A stretch of DNA of 64,000 nucleotides from Veillonella denticariosi JCM 15641 (GTDB taxonomy: Bacteria; Bacillota; Negativicutes; Veillonellales; Veillonellaceae). Below, in pieces: positions 1-8,219 of the stretch. The stretch is taken from positions 620,001-684,000 of the forward strand of contig NZ_PPDB01000007.1 in the NCBI RefSeq assembly GCF_002959855.1, in the 5' to 3' direction. Each line of letters begins with the position of its first letter. The first letter of the stretch is position 1. A program made the translations under genes and the position numbers. The notes below the pieces were generated by a model. The model worked only from the letters and a program-made list of their open reading frames with translations. It had not been told where the DNA came from and made no database searches.

Positions 1-9
1 GTCCATCAT
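1..9 (-). CDS. First codons of a gene cut by the left window edge
   Basis: On the minus strand a GAGGTG ribosome-binding site is followed by two consecutive ATG codons and GAC, and the window then ends. Only about three codons are visible, so the product cannot be read. In Bacillus subtilis the gene on this side of the aspS/6S RNA pair is yrvM (tRNA threonylcarbamoyladenosine dehydratase). That is a guess by synteny only. Confidence 0.3.
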
Positions 10-43
10 ATCACCTCACTTCGTCACACAAATTTTTCAAATC

Positions 44-223
44 AAAAAAAGCCCCACCATGCCGTAATGTACCGCGTTTTGATCCTGCAAGGGCAGGTGG
101 GTGTCCTCCTCATCCTGCAGTTGTCCCGACTGGGCGTAACGTTCGGACGAGAGCTTAGACTCCCAAAGTAAATGTGTTGGCTCAAAACTGCGATATCACA
201 CGCACATGGCAGGGATACCTTAT
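44..223 (-). ncRNA. ssrS: 6S RNA (RNA polymerase-binding regulatory RNA)
   Basis: This is a stand-alone structured RNA of about 180 nt. The ends pair: bases 205-214 with 52-61 (10 pairs including G-U). Bases 182-195 then pair with 70-82 (13 pairs with one bulged A), and an inner arm is formed by CUCUCGUCC with GGAUGAGGAG. The shape is a long interrupted hairpin with a central open region, as in 6S RNA, which mimics an open promoter and binds sigma-A RNA polymerase. It has its own promoter (230-258) and ends in a U7 run at 44-50. It follows aspS, which is where bsrA (6S-1) lies in Bacillus subtilis. A covariance-model hit to the 6S family would confirm it. Confidence 0.75.
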
Positions 224-229
224 ACATAA

Positions 230-258
230 ATAGTATCAGAAAGATTAGGCATTTACAA
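230..258 (-). promoter_or_regulatory. Promoter of the 6S RNA
   Basis: On the minus strand there is a -35 box TTGTAA (253-258), a 17-nt spacer and a -10 box TACTAT (230-235). The start would be near position 223, just before the closing stem of the structured RNA. This supports an independent transcript rather than an aspS 3' tail. Confidence 0.55.
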
Positions 259-298
259 GTCTTGACATTTCAAATTCATGTGATTCTTGCCTATATTT

Positions 299-2107
299 TT
301 ACACTAATTTTTCTTCACCTAAATCTGTTTTAATATGTAATTCTTTTAACTGTTTCATTTCCACTTCGGACGGTGCCTGACTCATGATGTCGCTCGCACT
401 TTGTGTCTTAGGGAATGCAATTACGTCGCGAATGGATTGACGTTTGGCCATCAACATTACCAAGCGGTCGAGGCCGAATGCACAGCCTGCATGAGGCGGT
501 GCACCGTATTGGAATGCATCAAGCATGAAGCCGAATTTGGATTTTGCTTCCTCTGAGGACAAACCGATAGCGGCAAATACTTTTTCCTGTACATCGGATT
601 GATAGATACGCAAAGAACCGCCACCGATTTCGACGCCGTTCAATACCATATCATATGCGATAGCTTTCACGCTGCCCGGATCGGACTGCAATTTATCAAG
701 ATCTTCATGGCGAGGCATCGTGAACGGATGATGCATCGCAACATAGCGTTTTTCATCTTCATTGTATTCAAACATAGGAAAATCCGTCACCCATGTAAAA
801 GCCAGTTTATCTTCGTCAATCATGTTCATGCGACGAGCCATTTCAAGGCGTAATTCACCCAATGCACGAGCTACCGTGGCAGGTTTATCGGCGATCATCA
901 ATACGAGGTCGCCACCCTTAGCGCCCATTTTCTCACCGATGCTTCGAATCGTATCTTCACCTAGGAATTTCATGATCTGAGATTTGATGGAACCGTCTTC
1001 GTTAAAGCATGCCCATGCAAGGCCTTTCGCACCATAACGGTTTACATATTCAACAAGATCGTCAAGTTCGCGGCGAGGAATCCCCGCATCGCCGGGTACG
1101 ACGATACCTTTTACGATACCACCGTTATCGATTACGGAGCGGAATACTTTAAACTCGGTATCTTTTACCAATTCGGTAACATCCGTAAATGCCATATCAA
1201 AGCGAAGATCCGGCTTATCGGAACCGTATTTATCCATCGCTTCATCCCATGTAATGCGAGGCATAGGCAAGGGGATTTCTTTACCTAACGCCGTTTTAAA
1301 TACATGAGCGATCATCTCTTCGAGCAATGCATAAATATCTTCCTCATCAACAAAGGACATTTCCAAGTCCAGCTGAGTAAACTCGGGTTGACGGTCCGCA
1401 CGTAAATCTTCATCGCGGAAGCAGCGAACGATTTGGAAATATTTTTCATACCCCGCCACCATCAGGATTTGTTTAAAAATCTGTGGAGACTGAGGCAATG
1501 CATAGAATGTACCTGCATTCACACGGGACGGCACGAGATAATCACGAGCCCCTTCCGGTGTGGACTTGGTAAGCATCGGTGTTTCAATTTCCAAGAAATC
1601 ACGACTGTCGAAGAAATCGCGCATCGCCTTTGTCACCTTATGACGCAAAATCAAGTTGCGTTGCATTTCAGGACGACGCAAGTCGAGATAACGATATTTC
1701 AAACGGATATTTTCGTCCACGTCGATATCATCTTGAATATAGAAAGGAGGCGTTTTAGAGGAATTCAACACGCGCAACTCCTCGCAGAACATTTCATATG
1801 CCCCCGTCGGAAGGTTCGGATTTACTGCATCCGCATCGCGTTTTGTGATTTTACCGCGCACACATAGCACATATTCATTACGCACATCCTCCGCTTTGTG
1901 GAACGATTCCACATTATGATCAGGAGATGCCACTACTTGTACTACACCGGAACGATCGCGTAGATCCAAGAAAATCAATCCGCCGTGGTCACGACGACGT
2001 TCCACCCAACCACATAATACGACCTCTTTACCTACCTCCGCTTCGGAAATAGTGCCACAACCGTGTGTACGGTGTAAGCCTTGCATTGTTTCCATTCTAA
2101 TTGTCAT
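299..2107 (-). CDS. aspS: Aspartyl-tRNA synthetase
   Basis: A class II aminoacyl-tRNA synthetase that charges tRNA-Asp in the cytoplasm. The 602 residues fit the long bacterial type. An N-terminal OB-fold anticodon domain comes first (GWVERRRDHGGLIFLDLRDR near residue 32). The class II catalytic core follows, with motif 2 around FRDEDLRADRQPEFTQLD and motif 3 GCAFGLDRLVML near the C-terminus, and a GAD insertion lies between them. The first ATG (2107) overlaps the hisS stop as ATGA. The in-frame ATG at 2095 gives METMQGLHR, closer to homologues, and is an equally good start. It is the last gene of the recJ-to-aspS operon. Whether it also aspartylates tRNA-Asn cannot be told here. Confidence 0.97.
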   Translation of the reverse strand: MTIRMETMQGLHRTHGCGTISEAEVGKEVVLCGWVERRRDHGGLIFLDLRDRSGVVQVVASPDHNVESFHKAEDVRNEYVLCVRGKITKRDADAVNPNLPTGAYEMFCEELRVLNSSKTPPFYIQDDIDVDENIRLKYRYLDLRRPEMQRNLILRHKVTKAMRDFFDSRDFLEIETPMLTKSTPEGARDYLVPSRVNAGTFYALPQSPQIFKQILMVAGYEKYFQIVRCFRDEDLRADRQPEFTQLDLEMSFVDEEDIYALLEEMIAHVFKTALGKEIPLPMPRITWDEAMDKYGSDKPDLRFDMAFTDVTELVKDTEFKVFRSVIDNGGIVKGIVVPGDAGIPRRELDDLVEYVNRYGAKGLAWACFNEDGSIKSQIMKFLGEDTIRSIGEKMGAKGGDLVLMIADKPATVARALGELRLEMARRMNMIDEDKLAFTWVTDFPMFEYNEDEKRYVAMHHPFTMPRHEDLDKLQSDPGSVKAIAYDMVLNGVEIGGGSLRIYQSDVQEKVFAAIGLSSEEAKSKFGFMLDAFQYGAPPHAGCAFGLDRLVMLMAKRQSIRDVIAFPKTQSASDIMSQAPSEVEMKQLKELHIKTDLGEEKLV

Positions 2108-3375
2108 CCTTTCACCAAAGAAGTTATACGTTCAGAAACTGTATCGAGCGGCACAGTTTCCTGCTCACTTGTATCCATGAATCGGATAATGGCCTCCCCA
2201 CGCGCCAATTCATCATCACCCAATATAATAACATATTTCGCATTAATTTTGTTAGCGTATTTTAATTGAGCCTTCATGCTCTTGCCCTGTCCGTCCATTT
2301 CAACCGTCACATATTTATCGTGCAGTTCGTGACAGATTTTGAAAGCCTCTACCTTCGCCGCATCGCCGAGAGCCACCACGAATACGGACGGTTCCAATTC
2401 AGGTTCCGGTAATAAGTTTTGCTTTTCAAGGGCCAGCAGCAACCGTTCCATGCCCATCGCAAACCCGATAGCCGGTGTGTGAGGACCGTCGAGTTCCTCC
2501 ACGAGTCCGTCGTAACGACCACCGCCGGCAACGGCACTCTGAGCCCCAAGCGGCGTATACTGCACCTCAAAAGCGGTTTTCGTATAGTAATCGAGGCCGC
2601 GTACAAGGCGTGGATTCAATGTATACTGCACATCGGCAGCGCTCAGATACGTCTTCAATTCCTCAAAATGATCATGACATTCAGCGCACAAGTGCTCATG
2701 AATTTCCGGAGCTCCTACAGACAGAGCCTTACAAGTTTCATTTTTACAATCCAAAATGCGCAACGGATTTTTATATAGACGATCCTGACAATCGCTGCAT
2801 AATTGATCTTTCTTCGGTTCAAAGAAAGCGATTAATTTCTCACGATATGCAGGTCGACAATTAGGGCAGCCTACGGAGTTAACCTCAACATTGAGGTCTT
2901 TAAGGCCGAAGTCCTTCAATAACTGAACGACCATACAGATAACTTCGCTGTCCACCACAGGTGATTGAGAGCCTAACACCTCCGCACCGAACTGGTGAAA
3001 CTGACGATATCGACCAGCTTGCGGTTTATCATGACGGAACATAGGCCCCATATAGTACCACTTCGTCAGCCCTTCTTTTCCGTACACCTTATTTTCCAAG
3101 TATGCACGTACAGCGGATGCCGTATTTTCAGGACGCAACGTAAAGCTGGAACCGCCGTCATCACCGGTGGTAAAGGTATACATTTCCTTTTGCACCACAT
3201 CCGTCGTTTCCCCGATGCCGCGCAAGAACAATTTCGTATCTTCAAAGGCAGGTGTGCGGATTTCATTGAACCCGTACACTTTACAAATATCGCGCATACG
3301 TTGTTCAATATAGTGCCAGTTCTTCATCTGTTCCGGCAAGAAATCTTGTGTACCTCTCGGTTTCTTAATAGCCAT
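2104..3375 (-). CDS. hisS: Histidyl-tRNA synthetase
   Basis: A class II synthetase that charges tRNA-His. The 423-residue protein starts MAIKKPRGTQDFLPE, the usual HisRS N-terminus. It carries motif 2 (TLRPENTASAVRAY), the histidine-binding segment LVRGLDYYTKTAFEV and a C-terminal anticodon-binding domain. A cysteine-rich insertion (CPNC, CSDC, CKNETC, CAEC) is visible in the middle. The ATG at 3375 is preceded by GGGAGG with a 7-nt gap and overlaps the hemZ stop by one base (TAATG), which points to translational coupling. The hisS-aspS pair is common in Firmicutes. I see no T-box leader because the gene is internal to an operon. Confidence 0.97.
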   Translation of the reverse strand: MAIKKPRGTQDFLPEQMKNWHYIEQRMRDICKVYGFNEIRTPAFEDTKLFLRGIGETTDVVQKEMYTFTTGDDGGSSFTLRPENTASAVRAYLENKVYGKEGLTKWYYMGPMFRHDKPQAGRYRQFHQFGAEVLGSQSPVVDSEVICMVVQLLKDFGLKDLNVEVNSVGCPNCRPAYREKLIAFFEPKKDQLCSDCQDRLYKNPLRILDCKNETCKALSVGAPEIHEHLCAECHDHFEELKTYLSAADVQYTLNPRLVRGLDYYTKTAFEVQYTPLGAQSAVAGGGRYDGLVEELDGPHTPAIGFAMGMERLLLALEKQNLLPEPELEPSVFVVALGDAAKVEAFKICHELHDKYVTVEMDGQGKSMKAQLKYANKINAKYVIILGDDELARGEAIIRFMDTSEQETVPLDTVSERITSLVKG

Positions 3376-4802
3376 TACACAACCTCCCAAAATTCTTCAC
3401 AAATCTTATGACGTTTTTCCAATAACACATCAATGGTGTCGCAGTACACATCCACATTCTTCGGCATATGCTGCTTCAGCTGTCGATACGCCGGGGCCCG
3501 CATCCACTTGGACGAGCTGCCCGGTCCGATGGATAAAATACTCTGTCGCTCCTCCATAATTTGAATATTATACCTGCAGGCCTTTCCTGGCAATGTATAA
3601 CCGATATTTTCCAATTGTCCCCTCATATATTGCTGACGATATAGATAATACGGAACATACCCGGCCGCTTCGAGGCGCTCCTTACCGTACTGCACCATTT
3701 CCGCCACCACGTCTTCATGAGGAATCCGGTCTTGCATATTCAAATCATATAAAGGACTGCCACGCTTTAATGCTAATGTATGAATTGTAACATTTTCCGG
3801 CAAATTTTGACATACATAATCCATATTCTCTGTCATATGCTCCATCATCTGGCCCGGCAGACCGGCGATAAAATCCATATTGACCGCAAATGGCGTATGT
3901 ACTTTCACATATTGCAGCAAATTATCGACATCCTGGGCAGTATGCCCGCGCCCGATATATCGCAAGATATCATCCTGCATGGTCTGCGGATTAATGCTGA
4001 TTCGATTTACACCGGCAGAGAGCATGGCCTTTAATTTTTCAGGCGTTACCGAATCGGGACGCCCCGCCTCAACGGTAAATTCGCGACCGTCCGACACAAG
4101 GAGCGCCAATTGCTGTAACACATGGTGAAAATCTTCGTTTCCCAGCACTGTCGGTGTACCGCCGCCCATATACAGAGAATCCACGGTAAGTCCGTACTCG
4201 TCAATAATCGATCTCATATCCTTCATATCGAGATGCAGCGCACGCAAAAAATCAGATCTACCCTTGTATTCCTGATAGATACCAAAGGGAAACGAACAGT
4301 AAACACAGCGGGTATCACAAAAGGGAATCCCGCAGTACACACTTACCGTTTTGTCATCGGTAGATTCTAAAAAAGGGCGTTGATAAGCACCGATAGCCGC
4401 CAGTGTTTCGAGTTTTTCCATAGACACAGAAAACTCGTCCCTGATGTGACGAGTCGCTGTGTGAATGGATTTATATGTATCTATATATTTATGCAAAAGC
4501 TTGGTAGGTCGTACACCCACCATGGTACCCCACGGTACTTCCACAGACAAACCTTGATATTCACGCAGAAAACGAAGCAGGGCTTGACCGATATGACGGC
4601 GTCCCATCGATGTAAGAGGACCTTCAAAGACCTCCATACGGTCATCGATAGAGACAGTCAACACATATCGTTGACCATCCTCTCGACCTTCAAGTCGCAC
4701 GTCCGGATTATTCCTGTTCGAAAAAAGGCCCGCCGCGCCACAGTTGTGGGCTACCACGGAGCCTAACGGCAAAGGCCCCGTATATAGATATCCGTTAAGC
4801 AT
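3375..4802 (-). CDS. hemZ: HemZ-type radical SAM coproporphyrinogen dehydrogenase
   Basis: A 475-residue radical SAM protein of the HemN/HemZ family. The cluster motif CDTRCVYC (CX3CX2C) lies after an N-terminal part of about 150 residues without an iron-sulfur motif, as in Firmicute HemZ. The following YMGGGTPT and FTVEAGRPDS segments are typical of HemN-like enzymes. The family is linked to oxygen-independent oxidation of coproporphyrinogen III in haem synthesis, though HemZ activity is less well established than HemN. It overlaps the Fur-family regulator by 8 nt and hisS by 1 nt. Placement next to a metal regulator fits a role tied to iron or haem supply, but this is inference. Confidence 0.85.
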   Translation of the reverse strand: MLNGYLYTGPLPLGSVVAHNCGAAGLFSNRNNPDVRLEGREDGQRYVLTVSIDDRMEVFEGPLTSMGRRHIGQALLRFLREYQGLSVEVPWGTMVGVRPTKLLHKYIDTYKSIHTATRHIRDEFSVSMEKLETLAAIGAYQRPFLESTDDKTVSVYCGIPFCDTRCVYCSFPFGIYQEYKGRSDFLRALHLDMKDMRSIIDEYGLTVDSLYMGGGTPTVLGNEDFHHVLQQLALLVSDGREFTVEAGRPDSVTPEKLKAMLSAGVNRISINPQTMQDDILRYIGRGHTAQDVDNLLQYVKVHTPFAVNMDFIAGLPGQMMEHMTENMDYVCQNLPENVTIHTLALKRGSPLYDLNMQDRIPHEDVVAEMVQYGKERLEAAGYVPYYLYRQQYMRGQLENIGYTLPGKACRYNIQIMEERQSILSIGPGSSSKWMRAPAYRQLKQHMPKNVDVYCDTIDVLLEKRHKICEEFWEVV

Positions 4803-5283
4803 GATGAGTCATGCGGTCAAGCTTTTCAAGTTCCGCCTCAGTCATGTGAGACTGACAGTCGCTGCAGTATCCGTAAACCTTCAATTGATGGTCGATGGTG
4901 CGGAAATTCAATTTCTTTGCGATGATAGATTCCAATGTTTCGAGCATATCATCTTCAAACTCGGATACTTTACCGCATTTTACACAGATTAAATGATGAT
5001 GGAAATGTGCAAATTCTTCATCGTTCAATTCATAACGGTTACGACCGTCGCCGAAATCGAGGCGTTTTAACAAATCGAGTTCCGTAAAGAGGTCAAGCGT
5101 TCTGTAAATTGTAGCAAGTCCGATGTCCGGTGCCACTTCTTTTACCAATACATATACGTCCTCTGCGCTCAAATGATTTTCTTCAGCATCGATAAAAGCT
5201 TGTAAAATCGTTTGCCGTTGTGTCGTCAATTTGTACTTTTTGTCTTTGATGCGTTCTTTTAATTTTTCTAATGTCGTGTTCAT
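4795..5283 (-). CDS. Fur-family metal-responsive repressor
   Basis: A 162-residue protein with the Fur layout. A winged-helix DNA-binding domain (LTTQRQTILQAF, ATIYRTLDLF) is followed by the metal-binding dimerisation domain with HFHHHLICVKC and a second CSDC pair, so both CxxC structural zinc motifs are present. It senses iron (Fur), peroxide (PerR) or zinc (Zur); the sequence alone does not decide which. It sits between an MBL hydrolase and hemZ and overlaps hemZ by 8 nt. A Fur-box-like repeat lies at the head of the operon (10250-10270), so autoregulation is possible. Confidence 0.9.
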   Translation of the reverse strand: MNTTLEKLKERIKDKKYKLTTQRQTILQAFIDAEENHLSAEDVYVLVKEVAPDIGLATIYRTLDLFTELDLLKRLDFGDGRNRYELNDEEFAHFHHHLICVKCGKVSEFEDDMLETLESIIAKKLNFRTIDHQLKVYGYCSDCQSHMTEAELEKLDRMTHHA

Positions 5284-5332
5284 TCTAATTACCCCTTTTA
5301 CTCATTAAAAATTAAAATACAATTCATCGGCC

Positions 5333-5968
5333 CTACTCACCGACGAACGGATTGTATTGTTTTTCATAGGCCACGGTAGTTTCGGGCCCATGGCCCGGAT
5401 AGACTATCGTATTGTCAGGCAGTTTATACAGTTGAGCTCTGATAGACTCCATCAAGGTCTCATACGATCCGTTCGGAAAATCCGTACGACCCACGGAGTC
5501 TTTAAAGAGTGTATCCCCTACAAAAACAATGCCGTCCATATAATAGCATACACCGCCCGGTGTATGGCCCGGTGTCTCCAATACCTCAAGATTGATATCA
5601 CCGCACTCGATATGATCACCCTGGTGCACTTCAATGATATCCGCTTTTACAATGATAGGCGTCGGATTACTGTAAACACTCAGATTAAGCTCCGGATCCG
5701 ACAGATATGGAACATCCGCCGCATGTATATACACGGGAACATGATAAGCATCGACAATAGCCTGAACCCCTCCGATATGATCACCGTGACCGTGCGTGAG
5801 GAGAATCGCCTTAGGTTTCAAATCATGTTTCTTAAGCGCCTCCATCACCTGCGAGGTACCGGGATCTATAATGAAAGCTTCACCTACCGTCTTATCACCG
5901 ATAACATAGCAATTTGTCCCGAACGATCCCAACGGCATGCGCATGAGCACTAAATTCTGTTCTCCCAT
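5333..5968 (-). CDS. MBL-fold hydrolase (glyoxalase II-like)
   Basis: A 211-residue metallo-beta-lactamase-fold protein. The metal-binding motif LTHGHGDHIGG (THxHxDH) is followed by ETPGHTPGG, FVGDTLF and VYPGHGPET, which supply the remaining ligands of a two-metal site. This short type resembles the YqgX/GloB-like hydrolases of Firmicutes, proposed to split thioesters such as S-lactoylglutathione analogues. The real substrate is unknown. The ATG at 5968 has GGAGG 7 nt upstream and overlaps the rel stop by one base (TGATG), so the two are probably coupled. Confidence 0.85.
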   Translation of the reverse strand: MGEQNLVLMRMPLGSFGTNCYVIGDKTVGEAFIIDPGTSQVMEALKKHDLKPKAILLTHGHGDHIGGVQAIVDAYHVPVYIHAADVPYLSDPELNLSVYSNPTPIIVKADIIEVHQGDHIECGDINLEVLETPGHTPGGVCYYMDGIVFVGDTLFKDSVGRTDFPNGSYETLMESIRAQLYKLPDNTIVYPGHGPETTVAYEKQYNPFVGE

Positions 5969-8208
5969 CAAGCACCTCCTTTACTGCGCTGCACCGTATA
6001 CACTTCCCGAATACGGCGCAACTTGGTCATAACAAAATCGAGCTGTGAAATATCTCGAATATCTACAACGAGATTAATGGTTACATTTTTAGTAGATTCC
6101 TGAACCTTGGCATTCATATTGGTTATGGTAATTTTCAATTCTGAAAGGACTGCCATAACCTCCATAAGTATACCGGTTCTGTCATAAGCATGAATTTCGA
6201 TACCGACATGAAAGGATTCTCCGGACGATTCATCCCACGACACTTCAATCATACGTTCCAGATCTTCAGGCGTATGACCGATGCTCGGACAATCGGAACG
6301 GTGAACGGAAATGCCCCTGCCCCGCGTGATATAACCGATGATATCGTCACCCGGTACAGGATTACAGCACTTCGCCATTCTGACCATAAGACCTGATTCG
6401 CCTTTTACGAGAACACCCGTACCGTTCTTCGATTTTTTCGGACTGTGAGATTTGAGCTTCTCGATGATTTGCTCCGTACTGCGTTTGGAATTCTCCACCT
6501 CTTTGGATTTTTTATATAGTTCCACGAGGCGAAGCAAAACGGTGCTTACCGGCATACCTCCATAACCGCAGGCAGCAAACATTTCCTCCTCGGTTCCCGA
6601 TTTTAACTGTTTAACGACCTGTTGAATGCGATTATCCGCACAGAGTTCCTTCCAGTTATAGTTGAGGCGCTTTGCCTCCCGTTCGAGAGCTTCCAGACCT
6701 TTTTCAATATTTTCTTCTTTATTTTCGCGCTTGAACCAATTGCGGATTTTACTCTTACTTTCAGAGGAGCCTACGATATTAAGCCAGTCAAGGCTAGGTT
6801 TTCCCGTTTTCGACGTGATAATATCGACGATATCCCCGTTTTGCAATGTGTAATCGAGAGGCACGATCTTGCCGTTTACCTTGGCCCCTACGCAGCGATG
6901 CCCTACATCGGTATGAACGCGATACGCAAAGTCAAGCGGTACGGAACCGATCGGCAATTTCACTACATCACCCTTCGGCGTAAATACGAATACTTCACCG
7001 GAGAACACATCGAGTTTCAATGCATTGACGAGTTCTTTCGGGTTGCTCGTATCCTGCCATTCGAGGACTTGTCTTAACCAGGCGACCTTCTGATCGAAAT
7101 CCTTATCACCGCCCTTGTTGCCCTCTTTATAACGCCAATGAGCGGCCACACCGTATTCCGAAACGCGATGCATTTCCCACGTACGAATCTGGATTTCCAC
7201 AGGTTGCCCCATCGTACCGATAACCGTAGTATGTAACGATTGATACATATTCGATTTCGGCATGGAAATATAATCTTTGAAGCGGTACGGCAACGGTTTC
7301 CACAAGCTGTGAGCGATACCGAGCACCGCATAACAATCGGGAATGCTGTCGACGATAACCCGAACCGCCAGCAAATCATAGATTTGAGACAAGTCGCGAT
7401 TATCTTTTTTCATTTTTTTATAGATACTGTAAAAGTGCTTTGGACGACCCTTAATATCCGCCTTGATATGAGCTTCGCCAAGAGCCTTCGTGAGCTGACT
7501 CATCGTGTCGTTTACGATATCCTCACGAGCCTGCCGTTTCTGCTTCATCTGATCTACCAGATCGTAATACTTTTCAGGTTCCAAATAGCGAAAGGATAAA
7601 TCCTCCAGCTCCCACTTCACATTAAAGATTCCCAATCGATGTGCAAGGGGCGCAAAAATCTCAAGGGTTTCCCGGGCAATACGTTTCTGCTTGTCGCTGC
7701 GCATGTGCTTCAGTGTGCGCATATTATGCAGGCGGTCACCCAATTTGATAACAACGACACGCACGTCTTTTGCCATGGCCAAAATCATCTTCCGATAATT
7801 TTCCATCTGTCGGTCTTCTTTTGTCTCGTATTGGAATTGATTTAACTTCGTTACGCCGTCCACGAGGAAGGCTACTTCGGAACCGAACAGTTCCTCCACA
7901 TCTTCCTTCGTATACGACGTATCCTCCACCACATCATGCATGAGAGCCGCCATCAATGTAACATGATCGATTTGCAGATGAGCCAGGATATTGGCCACAG
8001 CCAACGGATGCATGATATACGGTTCTCCGGAAGCTCTGAACTGGCCTTCATGAGCTTTATCCGCCAATTCAAAGGCCTTCATGACGAGTTTACACTCATC
8101 ATCGGGCAAATATGTATGAATATAATCCATAAATTCAGACAAAGCTTTTTCCTTATTAAAGGTCCCCGGTTCCACCAGCACTTTGCCTTCTTCATTTACA
8201 ATTGTCAT
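5968..8208 (-). CDS. relA: Bifunctional (p)ppGpp synthetase/hydrolase Rel
   Basis: A 746-residue stringent-response enzyme that makes and degrades (p)ppGpp. Domains in order are an HD hydrolase (MHDVVEDT near residue 90), the nucleotidyltransferase-like synthetase (KGRPKHFYSIYKKM; EIQIRTWEMH), a TGS domain (VFTPKGDVVKLPIGS), a conserved zinc-finger region (MVRMAKCCNPVPGDDI) and a C-terminal ACT domain. The hydrolase site looks intact, so it should be bifunctional. The ATG has AGGGGG 7 nt upstream and follows recJ by 11 nt. It is the only Rel-type gene in the window. Confidence 0.95.
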   Translation of the reverse strand: MTIVNEEGKVLVEPGTFNKEKALSEFMDYIHTYLPDDECKLVMKAFELADKAHEGQFRASGEPYIMHPLAVANILAHLQIDHVTLMAALMHDVVEDTSYTKEDVEELFGSEVAFLVDGVTKLNQFQYETKEDRQMENYRKMILAMAKDVRVVVIKLGDRLHNMRTLKHMRSDKQKRIARETLEIFAPLAHRLGIFNVKWELEDLSFRYLEPEKYYDLVDQMKQKRQAREDIVNDTMSQLTKALGEAHIKADIKGRPKHFYSIYKKMKKDNRDLSQIYDLLAVRVIVDSIPDCYAVLGIAHSLWKPLPYRFKDYISMPKSNMYQSLHTTVIGTMGQPVEIQIRTWEMHRVSEYGVAAHWRYKEGNKGGDKDFDQKVAWLRQVLEWQDTSNPKELVNALKLDVFSGEVFVFTPKGDVVKLPIGSVPLDFAYRVHTDVGHRCVGAKVNGKIVPLDYTLQNGDIVDIITSKTGKPSLDWLNIVGSSESKSKIRNWFKRENKEENIEKGLEALEREAKRLNYNWKELCADNRIQQVVKQLKSGTEEEMFAACGYGGMPVSTVLLRLVELYKKSKEVENSKRSTEQIIEKLKSHSPKKSKNGTGVLVKGESGLMVRMAKCCNPVPGDDIIGYITRGRGISVHRSDCPSIGHTPEDLERMIEVSWDESSGESFHVGIEIHAYDRTGILMEVMAVLSELKITITNMNAKVQESTKNVTINLVVDIRDISQLDFVMTKLRRIREVYTVQRSKGGA

Positions 8209-8219
8209 AATGTCACCCC

